Shown piece after piece: positions 11,212-24,274 of a stretch of 64,000 bases of DNA. Made by a program: the position numbers and the translations under genes. The stretch spans positions 64,001 through 128,000 of the forward strand of contig JBBHKE010003436.1 of assembly GCA_037447655.1 (NCBI GenBank). Reading direction: 5' to 3'. The notes under the pieces are model-generated. The model was not told the origin of the DNA, did not search any database, and saw nothing but the letters and a program-made list of their open reading frames with translations. This DNA is from Zygnema cylindricum (Eukaryota; Streptophyta; Zygnematophyceae; Zygnematales; Zygnemataceae). Within the stretch, counting starts at the first letter, position 1. The number at the start of each line of letters is the position of its first letter.

Positions 11212-12210
11212 AATTGTTTTTGAAAGCTTTGTCTTCAGTATATAGAGCTGTGAGGGAAGCCTAAGTACTTAGAATATTTTTGGTGTAGTTTGAAATGTAA
11301 TACTTACCTTAAATAGTGTGACAGTTGAATGTTATCTCAAAGAGTATTAGTACGGTCACATATACACGCGTCGGCTTTTTAGACAGTGCAGGAAATGCGG
11401 AATGGACATGGCCACATGTCATCTATCGGACGACTGAATTCGTCTGATCGGGCGGACGGAAATTAAACCAGACATCTGGGGACACTGATACCAAAAGACA
11501 AATATTAAACATTGATTCGTATCAGATTAACAGCGAGAATTATGAGGGGGACCACAGATGACGAGGAGCTTCGTAAGCATCCCAGATAGTCGTACAAGTT
11601 TACCACAGCAGGTTGGAAGTATTTGAGGTTGCTCACTAAGCAAGCAACATTATGTGTACGACATCAGATTGTAAATACCTGAAGAGATTGTTTTTGTAGC
11701 GTAGCACTTTAGGAAATAGTGTTTCACTATTCACTTTTAGGCTAGTTGGATTTAGGTTTTTGGAAGTACACTAGTGTACCTTGTCATACTATCGTACAGT
11801 ACTACTATTATGGGTCCTGACATCTGATTGGCTAATAGGTAGTAGATGCTCTCTTAGAGTATAAAGAATAGGACTTAGAAATATTCTTGTATCCAGTTTT
11901 GAGATAAGGAAACCAAAAGGCAGTTTTTGGGAAACTTGCAGGTCCTGTATCTTATGGTCTACTAGATCAATTTGGCTGTAACTTTGGGAGTTAACAATAT
12001 GTATGTTGAGGTTCCTTTGTGCTGAGTTTTGTGTTAATTGGATTTTTTTGTCAAGATCTATAGTGTGGTAAATTTCAGTAAAACTGTGAAGTGTTAGACT
12101 GGTGATTTATAGTGTTTTGTGAGGACTTCTTGAAAATCTTCTGCTTAAGCTATGTCTACTTCTACCACTACTGCTGCAGCTCCACCTGCACTAGTTGTCA
12201 TAGAATAACA
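11212..12210 (+). repeat. LTR1 of the tandem copia array (999 bp)
   Basis: Nearly identical to 16356-17354 and the same length. The first two bases read AA where intact relatives have TG. It ends GAATAACA immediately before the primer site. The gag ATG is at 12152. U3 has an inverted CCAAT motif (ATTGG near 11827) and a TATA box at 11860. Confidence 0.9.
11860..11865 (+). promoter_or_regulatory. LTR TATA box
   Basis: TATAAA, about 35 bases after an inverted CCAAT motif. The same placement recurs in LTR2 (17004-17009) and LTR3 (TATAAAA at 22177). TATAAG is at the equivalent place in the other LTR group, at 24945, 30846, 35855 and 40731. It is likely the retrotransposon core promoter, located about 290 bases before the gag ATG. 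Confidence 0.6.
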
Positions 12211-15200
12211 GGTTATGGGCTTGTCCTCAAGAATTCGTATTTTTAACGGTCAGAAGTATGCTTACTGGGTCGATATGGTTGAGTCACATTTTGAAAATGC
12301 AGGTCTGTTGGACATTCTGGATGGATCACTTGATGAAGCTGATCCAACGTGGGCGAAGAAGAATTCACAGGCTCGAAATACTCTCAAACTCTGCCTTTCG
12401 GAAAACATGGTCATGTCGAGGATCAAAATGAAAAAGGCGATCGACATATGGATGTCTCTAAAGAGTTCTTATGAGAAAGCGAATGTTCAGGAAAAAACTC
12501 CTGTTGGCTGGAAAAATATGTGACAACAAATACTCGGGGGGAACAATGGCCGAGTATAACGACAATTTCAGAGCTCTCATTGATGCTAATGCTTGTGCTT
12601 GAGGATCTTTTCCTGAATTCCAGCAAGCTGGACTGATAATTAGGGGTCTTCGTAGTAGCATGAAAGATGCATCTGGTGAATTGAAAAAGAATGATAAGTC
12701 TAGCTGGACTCCTCAGTTAGCTATTAATATTATACTTGAAAAAGAGTCTACGTCAAAGATGCTTAGTGGTGAAAAGAGCGTAGAAGCATTCAACACTTAC
12801 TATGATAGGAAATGACAGTTTAATCAGGGAAGAAATCAGTTTAATCCGCAAAGGAATCAGTTTAATCAGAATCAGGGTCAGTTTCAACAGTTTAATCAAA
12901 GTCAGAATAGACAGTCTTTCACTGCTTGTTTTTACTGTTCAATAAGAGGCCATGGTTATAGGTACTGTCCCAAACTAAAGAAGGCAAATGAGACAGGATT
13001 ATATAGGCAACGATGGCAACAAAGTCCATTTAACCAAAGCTTTTCTGGTCAGCAGTTACAGAATAACTCGTTATTTTCATCATCTGTCACTGAGGAGGAT
13101 GAGTCCTTGAGCTTCATTGAGCAGAACGATTCGGAGCTATTTGCAATGGCGGCGGCAATGGAAGGCTCCAAGGACACTGGGTGGATAATGGACACCGGAG
13201 CATCAGCATATATGTGCTAGAACAAGTCACTTTTTACCAATCTGAAGTCAACACCTACAAGAAATATTTACTATGCTTGTGGAATGAGTGTGCAGGGTGA
13301 TGTCTCATTGCTCGTAGATGTAGGAGGGAAACCAGTAGAAAGAACACTTCATAATGTTTTATTTGTTCCTGATTTCAAAAAGAACCTTTTTTCTACATCT
13401 TTGGTTGAGAGTAAAGGTTTTGAGGTCTCCCTTAAAGGAGGTGGGCAGGTTATGAGCAAGCTAGGAAAAATAGCAGTCACATGAACTAGAGATGCAAGCA
13501 AAATGTACCGTATGGATATGGCTGATTCCAAAGAAAATGATGTTCTCTATTCTGGTGTACAATCTGAGAATGAATTATGGCATAAAAGACTAGGCCATGT
13601 CAACTATAATAGCTTAACAAAAATGGTCAAAGCTGGTAAATTAGAGGGTGTTTCACTAACAAATGAGCCAGTAAAAACATGTGATGGTTGCTCTTTAGGC
13701 AAGATTCATAAGTTGCCTTTTCCATAGCAATCACATCACAGATCAACAAAAGTCTTACAATGAATCATTTGGATAATCTAGGACCAGCACAGGTGCCATC
13801 TGCTAGTGGGGTTCGTTTCATGGTTGCTTTTACAGACGATTTCTCTCGGTTCACAAAATTCTAATTCATGAAAGAAAAGAGTGAAGTGTTCGGCCACTTC
13901 AAACATTACAAGGCTTGGGTGGAGAAACTACATGGAGTTTCGATTATGGAACTCAGATCGAATAATGGAGGAGAGTATATGTCAAAAGAATTTGAAAACT
14001 TTCTGTTAAATGAAGGGATTAGTCGTCAGCTAACAGTTCCTTACACACCTCAGCAAAATGGTGTTTATGAGAGATTAAACAGGACAATTACAGAATGTGC
14101 TAGATCTATGCTAGCTGAAAAGAATATAGATTTGAAATTCTGGGCCGAGGCCGCAAATTGTGCAGTCTATATCAAAAACAGGATTGCATCTCGTTCAGTC
14201 ACTACTACCCCTTTTGAACTATGGACAGGTAGGAAACCAGACGTAAGTCATTTCAGGGTATTTGGCAGTAAATGCTTTATTCTAAACACATCCCCAAATA
14301 CATGGAAAATGGAACCAAAAGGTCTACCAGGTATTCTTATGGGTTATGATGATAATTCAAAGGGTTATAGAGTTTATGTTTTAGAAAAGCAGAAGATAGT
14401 AGTGTCTAGGAACATTATTATAAAAGATGAGTCTGCATCAGCAGATATTTTTTCTATGACAGAAACTCAAGATGCCAAAAAATCTCAAGACTATGTTATT
14501 TTTGACACACAAAAAACAGTGTTCTACCAACTTGTTCAGCAACCTCTTGCAGATCTGGTGATTTCGGGAACTCAAGTTCCCTTTCATCAACAAATGGAGC
14601 ACGGAGAACAGTTACAGGATCAGTCACAGCCAGCTGCAATACAACAAAGAAACGCAAAACTTCCATCGGTCTCCGCCTCAGAATTTCCGGGGGGAAGAGA
14701 ACTAGCAGTCGCCTCCAATCAAGTTCCCACTTTGCCTATTCTGCTAACCCATGAGAACCTCAGACCATCCGGGAGGCTTTCTCTTCACCAGAAAAAACTC
14801 ACTGGATTGAAGCACCAAACGATGAAATGAAGTCTATAATGGAAGCCCAAACGTGGGAGCTGGTTGATCTACCTCCGGACCGGAAAGCCATCGAAAGTAA
14901 ATGGGTTTTTAAAGTAAAATTAAATCCAGATGGCACGATTGAACGGTACAAGGCCAAACTTGTGGCCAAAGGTTAGAATCAGAAAGAGGGAATCGACTTT
15001 GAGGAAATTTTCTCTCCAGTGGTAAGGTTTCCAACAGTCAGAATCTTACTCAGTTTAGCTGCTATTGAAAACATGGAAGTCCATCAGATGGACGTTAAGA
15101 CAGCTTTCCTTCATAGAGAGCTGGAAGAAACTATTTGTACGCAGCAACCAGAAATGTATGTAGAAAAAGGAAAAGAAAATCTAGTATGTAAACTGATGAA

Positions 15201-16332
15201 ATCCTTGTATGGGCTTAAACAGGCCCCCAAAGAGTGGAACCTAAAGTTAGATGAGTTCTTCACCAAACTAGGTTTCAAAAGAATCAGTTCAGACCATTCT
15301 GCTTATGTTTTACATGGAGAGGATGTAATACTGTATATTGCTGTTTATGTAGATGATTTGCTTCTTATCAGCAAATCCATGGATGAAATAAATAGGATCA
15401 AGAGAGCACTGAAATCAAGGTTTGAGATGAAAGACCTCGGTGAGGCCAAATACATTTTAGGAATACAAGTAGAGAGAGATAGAAGTAAGAGGCAAATCAT
15501 GTTAACTCAAAAAGAGGCTATAAGTTCCATGCTTGAAAAGTTTGATATGAAAGAGGTTAAAGGATGTGTCACTCCTATGGAATACAGACAGAAATTAGAG
15601 GGAGTTGACTCTGAGTCAGGCATTCTAGTTGATGAGATGCAAGAGTCAAGGGAGGAGGAGTTCATGGCCTCAAAACCATATAGGCAAGTAGTTGGATCTC
15701 TTATCTATTTTATGAACTGTACTAGGCAGGATGTGGCAGCAGCGGTTGGAGCTTTGAGTAGGAGTCTTCAAAACCCAAAAAGGGCAGATTGGGAAGCCGC
15801 AAAAAGAGTCCTGAGGTACTTAGCAGGAACTCGGAATCTGAAACTTGTCCTCGAGGGAGAAGAAGTCAAGCTGAAAACTTGGAGTGATGCGAGTTATGGA
15901 GACATGCCCAGCAGGAAATCCACCACTGGATTTGTTCTACAAATTGGAAATGGTACCTGCTGCTGGAGCAGCAAACTTCAGAAGGTCACTGCCCAGTCAA
16001 CTATGGAATCTCAATATATGGCAGCAAGTTCTGCCCTCAAGGAACTCCTGTGGGTAAAAGCACTTTTGCAGGAATTGGGACATATGCAAACTGGTCCTCA
16101 AGTCATCTGGTGCGACAACCAGGCAGCAATTGCCATAGCCTCTAACCCCAGCCATCACTTTAAGAGCAAACATATGGATATCAGACTGCATTTTGTCCGT
16201 GAAAATGTGCTTGCAAAGGTCATTAAAATGTGCTATTTGCCGGATGAAAACATGGTTGCACATATGCTAACTAAAGCTCTTCCTACACCTAAATTACAGT
16301 TTTGCAGAAAAGCTATTGGTCTAATTGAGTAA
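12152..16332 (+). pseudogene. copia gag-pol polyprotein, tandem copy 1
   Basis: Gag starts in LTR1 (ATG 12152), but TAA at 12206 replaces a Gln codon. It resumes as MGLSSRIRIFNGQKYAYW. A frameshift near 12498 and stops near 12600 and 12812 follow. The zinc knuckle CFYCSIRGHGYRYC is at about 12925. Protease DTGASAYMC is followed by TAG replacing Trp (13218). GAG-pre-integrase LWHKRLGHVNY is near 13578. In integrase, the usual SDNGGEY reads SNNGGEY (about 13950), losing a catalytic Asp. Frame 13868-14830 covers the rest of integrase. Frame 15019-16332 (437 codons) is an unbroken reverse transcriptase to RNase H with [23 protein letters not shown] (about 15345) and the RNase H end HHFKSKHMDIRLHF. 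It is the best preserved reverse transcriptase in the window. Confidence 0.9.
12211..12220 (+). other. primer binding site, half-tRNA initiator-Met type
   Basis: GGTTATGGGC right after the LTR end; the next bases (TTGTC) no longer pair. A ten-base match to the iMet anticodon arm remains. Confidence 0.65.
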
Positions 16333-16340
16333 CTAAGACT

Positions 16341-16355
16341 AAAGCTTTAGGGGAG
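16341..16355 (+). other. polypurine tract
   Basis: AAAGCTTTAGGGGAG between the RNase H stop and LTR2. Confidence 0.8.
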
Positions 16356-17354
16356 AGTTGTTTTTGAAAGCTTTGTCTTCAGTATATAGAGCTGTGAGAG
16401 AAGCCTAAGTACTTAGAATATTTTTGGTGTAGTTTGAAATGTAATACTTACCTTAAATAGTGTGAAAGTAGAATGTTTTCTCAAAGAGTATTAGTACGGT
16501 CACATATACACGCGTCGGTTTTTTAGACAGTGCAGGAAATGCGGAATGGACATGGCCACATGTCATCTATCGGACGACTGAATTCGTCGGATAAGGCGGA
16601 CGGAAATTAAACAAGACATCTGGGAACACTAATACCAAAAGACAAATATCAGACGTTGATTCGTATCAGATTAACGGCGAGAATTCTGAGGGGGACCACA
16701 GATGATGAGGAGCTTTCTAAGCGTCCCATATAGTCGTACAAGTTTACCACAACAGGTTGGAAGTATTTGAGGTTGCTGATTAAGCAAGCAACATTATGTG
16801 TACGGCATCAGATTGTAAATACCTGAAGAGATTGTTTTTGTAGCGTAGCACTTTAGGAAATAGTGTTTCACTATTCACTTTTAGGCTAGTTCGATTTAGG
16901 TTTTTGGAAGTACACTAGTGTACCTTGTCGTACTATCGTATAGTACTACTATTATGGGTCCTGACATCTGATTGGCTAATAGGTAGTAGATGCTCTCTCA
17001 GAGTATAAAGATTAGGACTTAGAAATATTCTTGTATCCAGTTTTGAGATAAGGAAACCAAAAGGCAGTTTTTGGGAAACTTGCAGGTCCTGTATCTTATT
17101 GTCTAATGGGTCAATTTGAATGTAACTTTGGGAGTTAACAATATGTATGTTGAGGTTCTTTTGTGCTGAGTTTTGTGTTAATTGGATTTGTGAGTCAAGA
17201 TCTATAGTGTGGTAAATTTCAGTAAAACTGTGAAGTGTTAGACTGGTGATTTACAGTGGTTTCTGAGGACTTCTTGAAAATCTTCTGCTTAAGCTATGTC
17301 TACTTCTACCACTACTGCTGCAGCTCCACCTGCACTAGTTGTCATAGAATAACA
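16356..17354 (+). repeat. LTR2, shared by the two tandem units (999 bp)
   Basis: It follows the polypurine tract of unit 1 and precedes the primer site of unit 2, so it serves as 3' LTR of one and 5' LTR of the other. TATA box at 17004-17009; gag ATG at 17296 with the same TAA in place of Gln near its end as LTR1. Confidence 0.92.
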
Positions 17355-20300
17355 GGTTATGGGCTTGTCCTCAAGAATTCCTATTTTTAACGGTCAAAAG
17401 TATGCTTACTGGGCCGATATGGTTGAGTCACATTTTGAAAATGCAGGTCTGTTGGACATTCTAGATGGATCACTTAATGAAGCTGATCCAACGTGGGCGA
17501 AGAAGAATTCACAGGCTCGAAATACTCTCAAACTCTGCCTTTCGGAAAACACGGTCATGTCGAGGATCAAAATGAAAAAGGCGATCGACATATGGATGTC
17601 TCTAAAGAGTTCTTATGAGAAAGCGAATGTTCAGGAAAAAACTCCTGTTGGCTGGAAAAATATGTGACAACAAATACTCGGGGGGAACAATGGCCGAGTA
17701 TAACGACAATTTCAGAGCTCTCATTGATGCTAATGCTTGTGCTTGAGGATCTTTTCCTGAATTCCAGCAAGCTGGACTGATAATTAGGGGTCTTCGTAGT
17801 AGCATGAAAGATGCATCTGGTGAATTGAAAAAGAATGATAAGTCTAGCTGGACTCCTCAGTTAGCTATTAATATTATACTTGAAAAAGAGTCTACGTCAA
17901 AGATGCTTAGTGGTGAAAAGAGCGTAGAAGCATTCAACACTTAATGTGATAGGAAATGACAGTTTAATCAGGGAAGAAATCAGTTTAATCCGCAAAGGAA
18001 TCAGTTTAATCAGAATCAGGGTCAGTTTCAACAGTTTAATCAAAGTCAGAATAGACAGTCTTTCACTGCTTGTTTTTACTGTTCAATAAGAGGCCATGGT
18101 TATAGGTACTGTCCCAAACTAAAGAAGGCAAATGAGACAGGATTATATAGGCAAGGATGGCAACAAAGTCCATTTAACCAAAGCTTTTCTGGTCAGCAGT
18201 TACAGAATAACTCGTTATTTTCATCATCTGTCACTGAGGAGGATGAGTCCTTGAGCTTCATTGAGCAGAACGATTCGGAGCTATTTGCAATGGCGGCGGC
18301 AATGGAAGGCTCCAAGGACACTGGGTGGATAATGGACACCGGAGCATCAGCATATATGTGCTAGAACAAGTCACTTTTTACCAATCTGAAGTCAACACCT
18401 ACAAGAAATATTTACTATGCTTGTGGAATGAGTGTGCAGACATCTACACAGGGTGATGTCTCATTGCTCGTAGATGTAGGAGGGAAACCAGTAGAAAGAA
18501 CACTTCATAATGTTTTATTTGTTCCTGATTTCAAAAAGAACCTTTTTTCTACATCTTTGGTTGAGAGTAAAGGTTTTGAGGTCTCCCTTAAAGGAGGTGG
18601 GCAGGTTATGAGCAAGCTAGGAAAAATAGCAGTCACATGAACTAGAGATGCAAGCAAAATGTACCGTATGGATATGGCTGATTCCAAAGAAAATGATGTT
18701 CTCTATTCTGGTGTACAATCTGAGAATTAATTATGGCATAAAAGACTAGGCCATGTCAACTATGATAGCTTAACAAAAATGGTCAAAGCTGGTAAATTAG
18801 AGGGTGTTTCACTAACAAATGAGCCAGTAAAAACATGTGATGGTTGCTCTTTAGGCAAGATTCATAAGTTGCCTTTTCCATAGCAATCACATCACAGATC
18901 AACAAAAGTCTTACAATGAATCATTTGGATAATCTAGGACCAGCACAGGTGCCATCTGCTAGTGGGGTTCGTTTCATGGTTGCTTTTACAGACGATTTCT
19001 CTCGGTTCACAAAATTCTAATTCATGAAAGAAAAGAGTGAAGTGTTCGGCCACTTCAAACATTACAAGGCTTGGGTGGAGAAACTACATGGAGTTTCGAT
19101 TATGGAACTCAGATCGAATAATGGAGGAGAGTATATGTCAAAAGAATTTGAAAACTTTCTGTTAAATGAAGGGATTAGTCGTCAGCTAACAGTTCCTTAC
19201 ACACCTCAGCAAAATGGTGTTTATGAGAGATTAAACAGGACAATTACAGAATATGCTAGATCTATGCTAGCTGAAAACAATATAGATTTGAAATTCTGGG
19301 CCGAGGCCGCAAATTGTGCAGTCTATATCAAAAACAGGATTGCATCTCGTTTAGTCACTGCTACCCCTTTTTAACTATGGATAGGTAGGAAACCAGACGT
19401 AAGTCATTTCAAGGTATTTGGCAATAAATGCTTTATGCTAAACACATCCCCAAATACATGGAAAATGGAACCAAAAGGTCTACCAAGTATTCTTATGGGG
19501 TATGATGATAATTCAAAGGGTTATAGAGTTTATGTTTTAGAAAAGCAAAAGATAGTAGTGTCTAGGAACATTATTATATAAGATGAGTCTGCATTAGCAG
19601 ATATTTTTTCTATGACAGAAACTCAAGTTGCCAAAAAATCTCACGACTATGTTATTTTTGACACACAGAAAATAGTTTTCTACCAACCTGCTGAAAACAG
19701 TGTTCTACCAACTTGTTCAGCAACCTCTTGCAGATCTGGTGATTTCGGGAACTCAAGTTCCCCTTCAACATCAAATGGAGCACGGAGAACAGTTACAGGA
19801 TCAGTCACAGCCAGCTGCAATACAACAAAGAAACGCAAAACTTACATCAGTCTCCGCCTCAGAATTTTCGGGGGGAAGAGAACTAGCAGTCGCCTCCAAT
19901 CAAGTTCCCACTTTGCCTATTCTGCTAACCCATGAGAACCTCAGACCATCCGGGAGGCTTTCTCTTCACCAGAAAGAACTCACTAGATTGAAGCACCAAA
20001 CGATGAAATGAAGTCTATAATGGAAGCCCAAACGTGGGAGCTGGTTGATCTACCTCCGGACCAGAAAGCCATCGAAAGTAAATGGGTTTTTAAAGTAAAA
20101 TTAAATCCAGATGGCACGATTGAACGGTACAAGGCCAAACTTGTGGCCAAAGGTTAGAATCAGAAAGAGGGAATCGACTTTGAGGAAATTTTCTCTCCAG
20201 TGGTAAGGTTTCCAACAGTCAGAATCTTACTCAGTTTAGCTGCTATTGAAAACATGGAAGTCCATCAGATGGACGTTAAGACAGCTTTCCTTCATGGAGA

Positions 20301-21508
20301 GCTGGAAGAAACTATTTGTACGCAGCAACCAGAAATGTATGTAGAAAAAGGAAAAGAAAATCTAGTATGTAAACTGATGAAATCCTTGTATGGGCTTAAA
20401 CAGGCCCCCAAAGAGTGGAACCTAAAGTTAGATGAGTTCTTCACCAAACTAGGTTTCAAAAGAATCAGTTCAGACCATTCTGCTTATGTTTTACATGGGG
20501 AGGATGTAATACTGTATATTGCTGTTTATGTAGATGATTTGCTTCTTATCAGCAAATCCATGGATTAAATAAATAGGATCAAGAGAGCAGTGAAATCTAG
20601 GTTTGAGATGAAAGACCTCGGTGAGGCCAAATACATTTTAGGAATACAAGTAGAGAGAGATAGAAGTAAGAGGCAAATCATGTTAACTCAAAAAGAGGCT
20701 ATAAGTTCCATGCTTGAAAAGTTTGATATGAAAGAGGCTAAAGGATGTGTCACTCCTATGGACTACAGACAGAAATTAGAGGGAGTTGACTCTGAGTCAA
20801 GCATTCTAGTTGATAAGATGCTAGAGTCATAGGAGAAGGATTTCATGGCCTCAAAACCATATAGGCAGGTAGTTGAAAGTCTTTTTTTTTTATGAACTGT
20901 ATTAGGCCAGATGTGGTAGCACCGGTTGGAGCATGAAGTAGGAGTCTGCAGAATCCAAAAAGGTCAAACTAGGAAGGTGCAAAAAGAGTCCTGAGGTATT
21001 TGGCAGGAACTTAGAATCTTAAACTTATCCTCGAAAGAGAGTCAAGCTGAAAACGTGGAGCGATGCAGGTTAAGGAGACATGCACAGCAGAAAATCCACC
21101 ACTGGATTTGTTTTAAAGATTGGAAATGGTACCTCCTGCTCGAGCAGCAAACTTTAGAAGGTCATCGCCCAATCAACTATGGAGTCCGAATATATGGCAG
21201 CAAGTTCAACCCTCAAGGAACTCCTGTGGGTAAAAGCACTTTTGCAAGAATTGGGACATATGCAATCTGGTCCTCAAGTCATCTGGTGCGACAACCAGGC
21301 AGCAATTGCCATAGCCTCTAACCCCAGCCACCACTTTAAGAGCAAGTATTTGAGTATCAGACTCTATTTTGTCCGTGAAAATGTGCTTGCAAAGGTTATT
21401 AAAATGTGCGATTTGCCGGATGAAAACATGGTTGCAGATATGCTAACTAAAGCTCTTCCTGCACTTAAATTACAATTTTGCAGAAAGGCTATTGGTCTAA
21501 GTGAGTAA
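17296..21508 (+). pseudogene. copia gag-pol polyprotein, tandem copy 2
   Basis: It is nearly identical to copy 1 and shares its lesions: TAA at the LTR-encoded Gln, the gag frameshift, TGA in mid-gag, TAG for Trp after the protease motif, TGA after KIAVT, TAG after KLPFP, TAA before the integrase core, and Asp to Asn in SNNGGEY. It differs by a 12-base insertion near 18438, a 24-base local duplication near 19680 and extra stops (about 18727, 19374, 20566, 20830). The stretch 20,830-21,180, joining reverse transcriptase to RNase H, is badly decayed. RNase H is open at 21179-21508. The shared lesions show that one copy derives from an already broken parent. Confidence 0.9.
17355..17364 (+). other. 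primer binding site, half-tRNA initiator-Met type
   Basis: GGTTATGGGC directly after LTR2, identical to the site of copy 1. Confidence 0.65.
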
Positions 21509-21516
21509 CTGAGTCT

Positions 21517-21531
21517 AAAGCTTTAGGGGAG
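21517..21531 (+). other. polypurine tract
   Basis: AAAGCTTTAGGGGAG directly before LTR3. Confidence 0.8.
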
Positions 21532-22527
21532 TGTTGGTTTTGAAAGCTTTAACTTCAGTATATAGAGCTGTGAGGGAAGCCTAAGTACTTCGAATATTTT
21601 GGTGTAGTTTGAAGTGTAATACTTACCTTCAATAGTGTGATAGTAAAATGTTTTCTCAAGAGTATCAGTACGATCACATATACACGCGTCGACTTTTTAG
21701 ACAGTACAACAAATGCCGAATGATCATGGCCACATGTCATCTATCGGACGACTGAATTCGTGGGATCAGGCGGACGGAAATTAAACCGGACATTTGGGAA
21801 CACAAGTGGAAATGACAATCACCAGATGTTGATTCGTATCAGATTAACGGTGGGAATTTTGAGAGGGACCACAGATGAGGAGGAGCTTTGTAAGCATCCC
21901 TGATAGTTGTACTAGTTTACCAGAGCAAGTTAGAAGTATTTGAGGTTGCTGACTAAGCAAGCAACATTATGTGTACGACATCAGATTGTAAATACGTGAA
22001 GAGATTGTTTTTTGAAGCGTAGCGCTTTAGGAAATAGTGTTTCACTATTCACTTTTAGGCTAGTTGAATTTGGTTTTTGGAAGTACACTAGTGTACCTTG
22101 TCGTACCATCGTATAATACTACTATTCAGGGTAATGACATCTAATTGGCTAATGGGCAGTAGATGCTCTCTCAGAGTATAAAAATTAGGACTTAGATATA
22201 TTGTTGTATCCAGTTTTGAGATAAGGAAACTAAAAGGCAGTTTTTGGGAAACTTGCAGGTCCTGTATCTTATGGTCTACTTGGTCAATTTGGCTGTAACT
22301 TTGGGGGTTAACGGTACGTATGCTGAGGTTTTTATGTGCTGAGTTTTGTGTTAATAAAATCCGTGTGTCATAATCTATAGTGTGGTATAGTTCAGTAAAA
22401 ATGTGAGGTATTAGAGTAGTGAATTACAGTGTTTTGTGGGGACTTTCTAAAAAGCTTCTACTTAAGCTATGTCTACTTCTACTTCTACTCCTGCAGCTCT
22501 AACTAACCCTTTTGTCATAGAACAACA
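21532..22527 (+). repeat. LTR3, terminal LTR of the tandem array (996 bp)
   Basis: It starts TGTTGG and ends GAACAACA. It is more diverged than LTR1 and LTR2. TATA box TATAAAA at 22177-22183. Its gag start (ATG 22469) encodes about 20 residues and then runs into the 40-bp satellite with no primer site, as expected for a 3' LTR next to flanking DNA. Confidence 0.9.
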
Positions 22528-24274
22528 AATTCTAACCTAACTTACACAACTGTTAGCGCTAATAGGAATTGTTAACTAAACTACACAAACTGTTAGAGCT
22601 AACAAGAATTGTTATCTAAACTACACAAACTGTTAGCGTTAACAAGAATTCTTATCTAAACTAGACAAATTGTTAGCGGTAACATGAATTGTTATCTAAA
22701 CTACAGAAGCTGTTAGCAATAACAATAATTGTTACCTAACTTACACAAACTGTTAGCGCTAACACGAATTGTAGCCTAACTTACAAACTGTTAGGTGCTT
22801 ACATAAATTGTTATCTAAACTACACAAACTGTTAGCGGTAATAGGAATTGTTATCTAAACTACACAAGTTGTTAGCACTAACAAGAATTGTAACCTAACT
22901 TACACAAACTGTTAACGCTAACAAGAATTGTTACCTAACTTACACAAACTGTTAGGGCTAACAAGAATTGTCACCTAACTTACAAACTGTTAACGCTAAC
23001 AGAAATGGTTATTTAAACTACACAAACTCTTAGAAATAACAAGAATTGTAACCTAATTTACAAAACTTTTAGCGCTAACAGGAATTGTTATCTAAACTAC
23101 ACAAATTGTTAACGTTAACAAGAATAGTTATCTAAACTACACAAACTGTTAGCGCTTATAAGAATAGTTATCTATACCACACAAACTGTTATTGCAAACA
23201 GGAATTGTTACCTAACCTACACAAATTTGTTAACGCTAACAAGAACTGTAACCTAATTTACACAAACTCTTAGCCTTACAAGAATTTTTACCTAACTTAC
23301 ACAGTCTCTTAGCGCTAAGAGAAACTGTTATCTAAATTACACAAACTGTTTGCCCTAACAAGAATTGTTTTCTAAATTACACAAACTGATAGCGCTAACA
23401 TGAATTGTTTCCTAACTTACACAAACTGTTAGCGCTAACAAAATTGTTATCTAAACAACACAAATTGTTAGCACTAACAGGAATTATAACTTAACTTACA
23501 AAAAATCTTAGCTCTAACAAATATTGTTACCTAACTTACACAAACTGTTAGTGCTAACATGAATTGTTTTCTAAACTACACATACTGTTAGCCTAACAGA
23601 AGTTGTTACATAATTTACACAAACTGTTAGCGCTAAGAGGAATTGTTATCTAAATTACACAAACTGTTAGGGCTAACAACAATTATAACCTAACTTAGAC
23701 AGTCTCTTAGCGCTAAGAGAAACTGTTATCTAAATTACACAAACTGTTTGCGTTAACAAGAATTGTTATATAAATTACACAAACTATTAGCGCAAACAGG
23801 AATTGTTCCCTAACTTACACAAACAGTTAGCACTAACAGATGTTGTTACCTAACATACACAAACAGTTAGCGATAACAAGAATTGTTATCTAAACTACAC
23901 AAACTTTTAGCACTAACAAGAATAGTAACCTAACTTCCACAAACAGTTAGCGCTAACAGGATTTGTTACCTAGCTTACACAAAATGTAAGCGCTAACAAG
24001 AATTGTTTTCTAATGTACACAAACTGTTAGCGCTAACAAGAATAGTTACCTAACTTACACAAACTATTAGCGCTAACAAAAATTGTTATCTAAACTACAC
24101 AAACTGTTAGCGCTAACAGGAATTGTTATCCAAATTACACAAACTGATAGCGCCAATAGGAATTGTTTTCTAAATTACACAAACTGTTTACGCTAACAGA
24201 AATTGTTATCTAATTTACACAAACTGTTAGCAACAACAAGAATTGTTACCTAATTTACACAAACTGTTAGCGCT
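22528..24274. repeat. satellite array A, 40-bp unit, about 44 copies
   Basis: Head-to-tail 40-bp units in the orientation reading TTACACAAACTGTTAGCGCT. The core is the 12-base palindrome GTTAGCGCTAAC. The array begins flush with the end of LTR3 and stops flush with the start of LTR4. Units differ by many substitutions and occasional 1-3 base indels. There is no coding content. Confidence 0.95.

Larger units (their letters stand above)
11212..22527 (+). mobile_element. tandem pair of copia units sharing three LTRs
   Basis: The arrangement is LTR1 (11212-12210), interior 1, LTR2 (16356-17354), interior 2, LTR3 (21532-22527). Each LTR-plus-interior unit is about 5.15 kb, and the two are nearly identical, including many of the same stops. 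There is one LTR between the interiors, which is what unequal recombination between LTRs produces, or integration of a multimer. No target duplication is visible: the bases before 11212 (TCTAT) do not match those after 22527 (AATTC). LTR3 is visibly more diverged from LTR1 and LTR2 than those two are from each other. Confidence 0.88.

Noticed and set aside
22528-24274. A non-autonomous element made of LTR, satellite, LTR (also considered for 48997-50445)
   Set aside because: The LTRs at the two ends belong to different groups (LTR3 and LTR4; LTR9 and LTR8), there is no primer site or polypurine tract beside the satellite, and no target duplication. Separate insertions or rearrangements at satellite borders explain it better.
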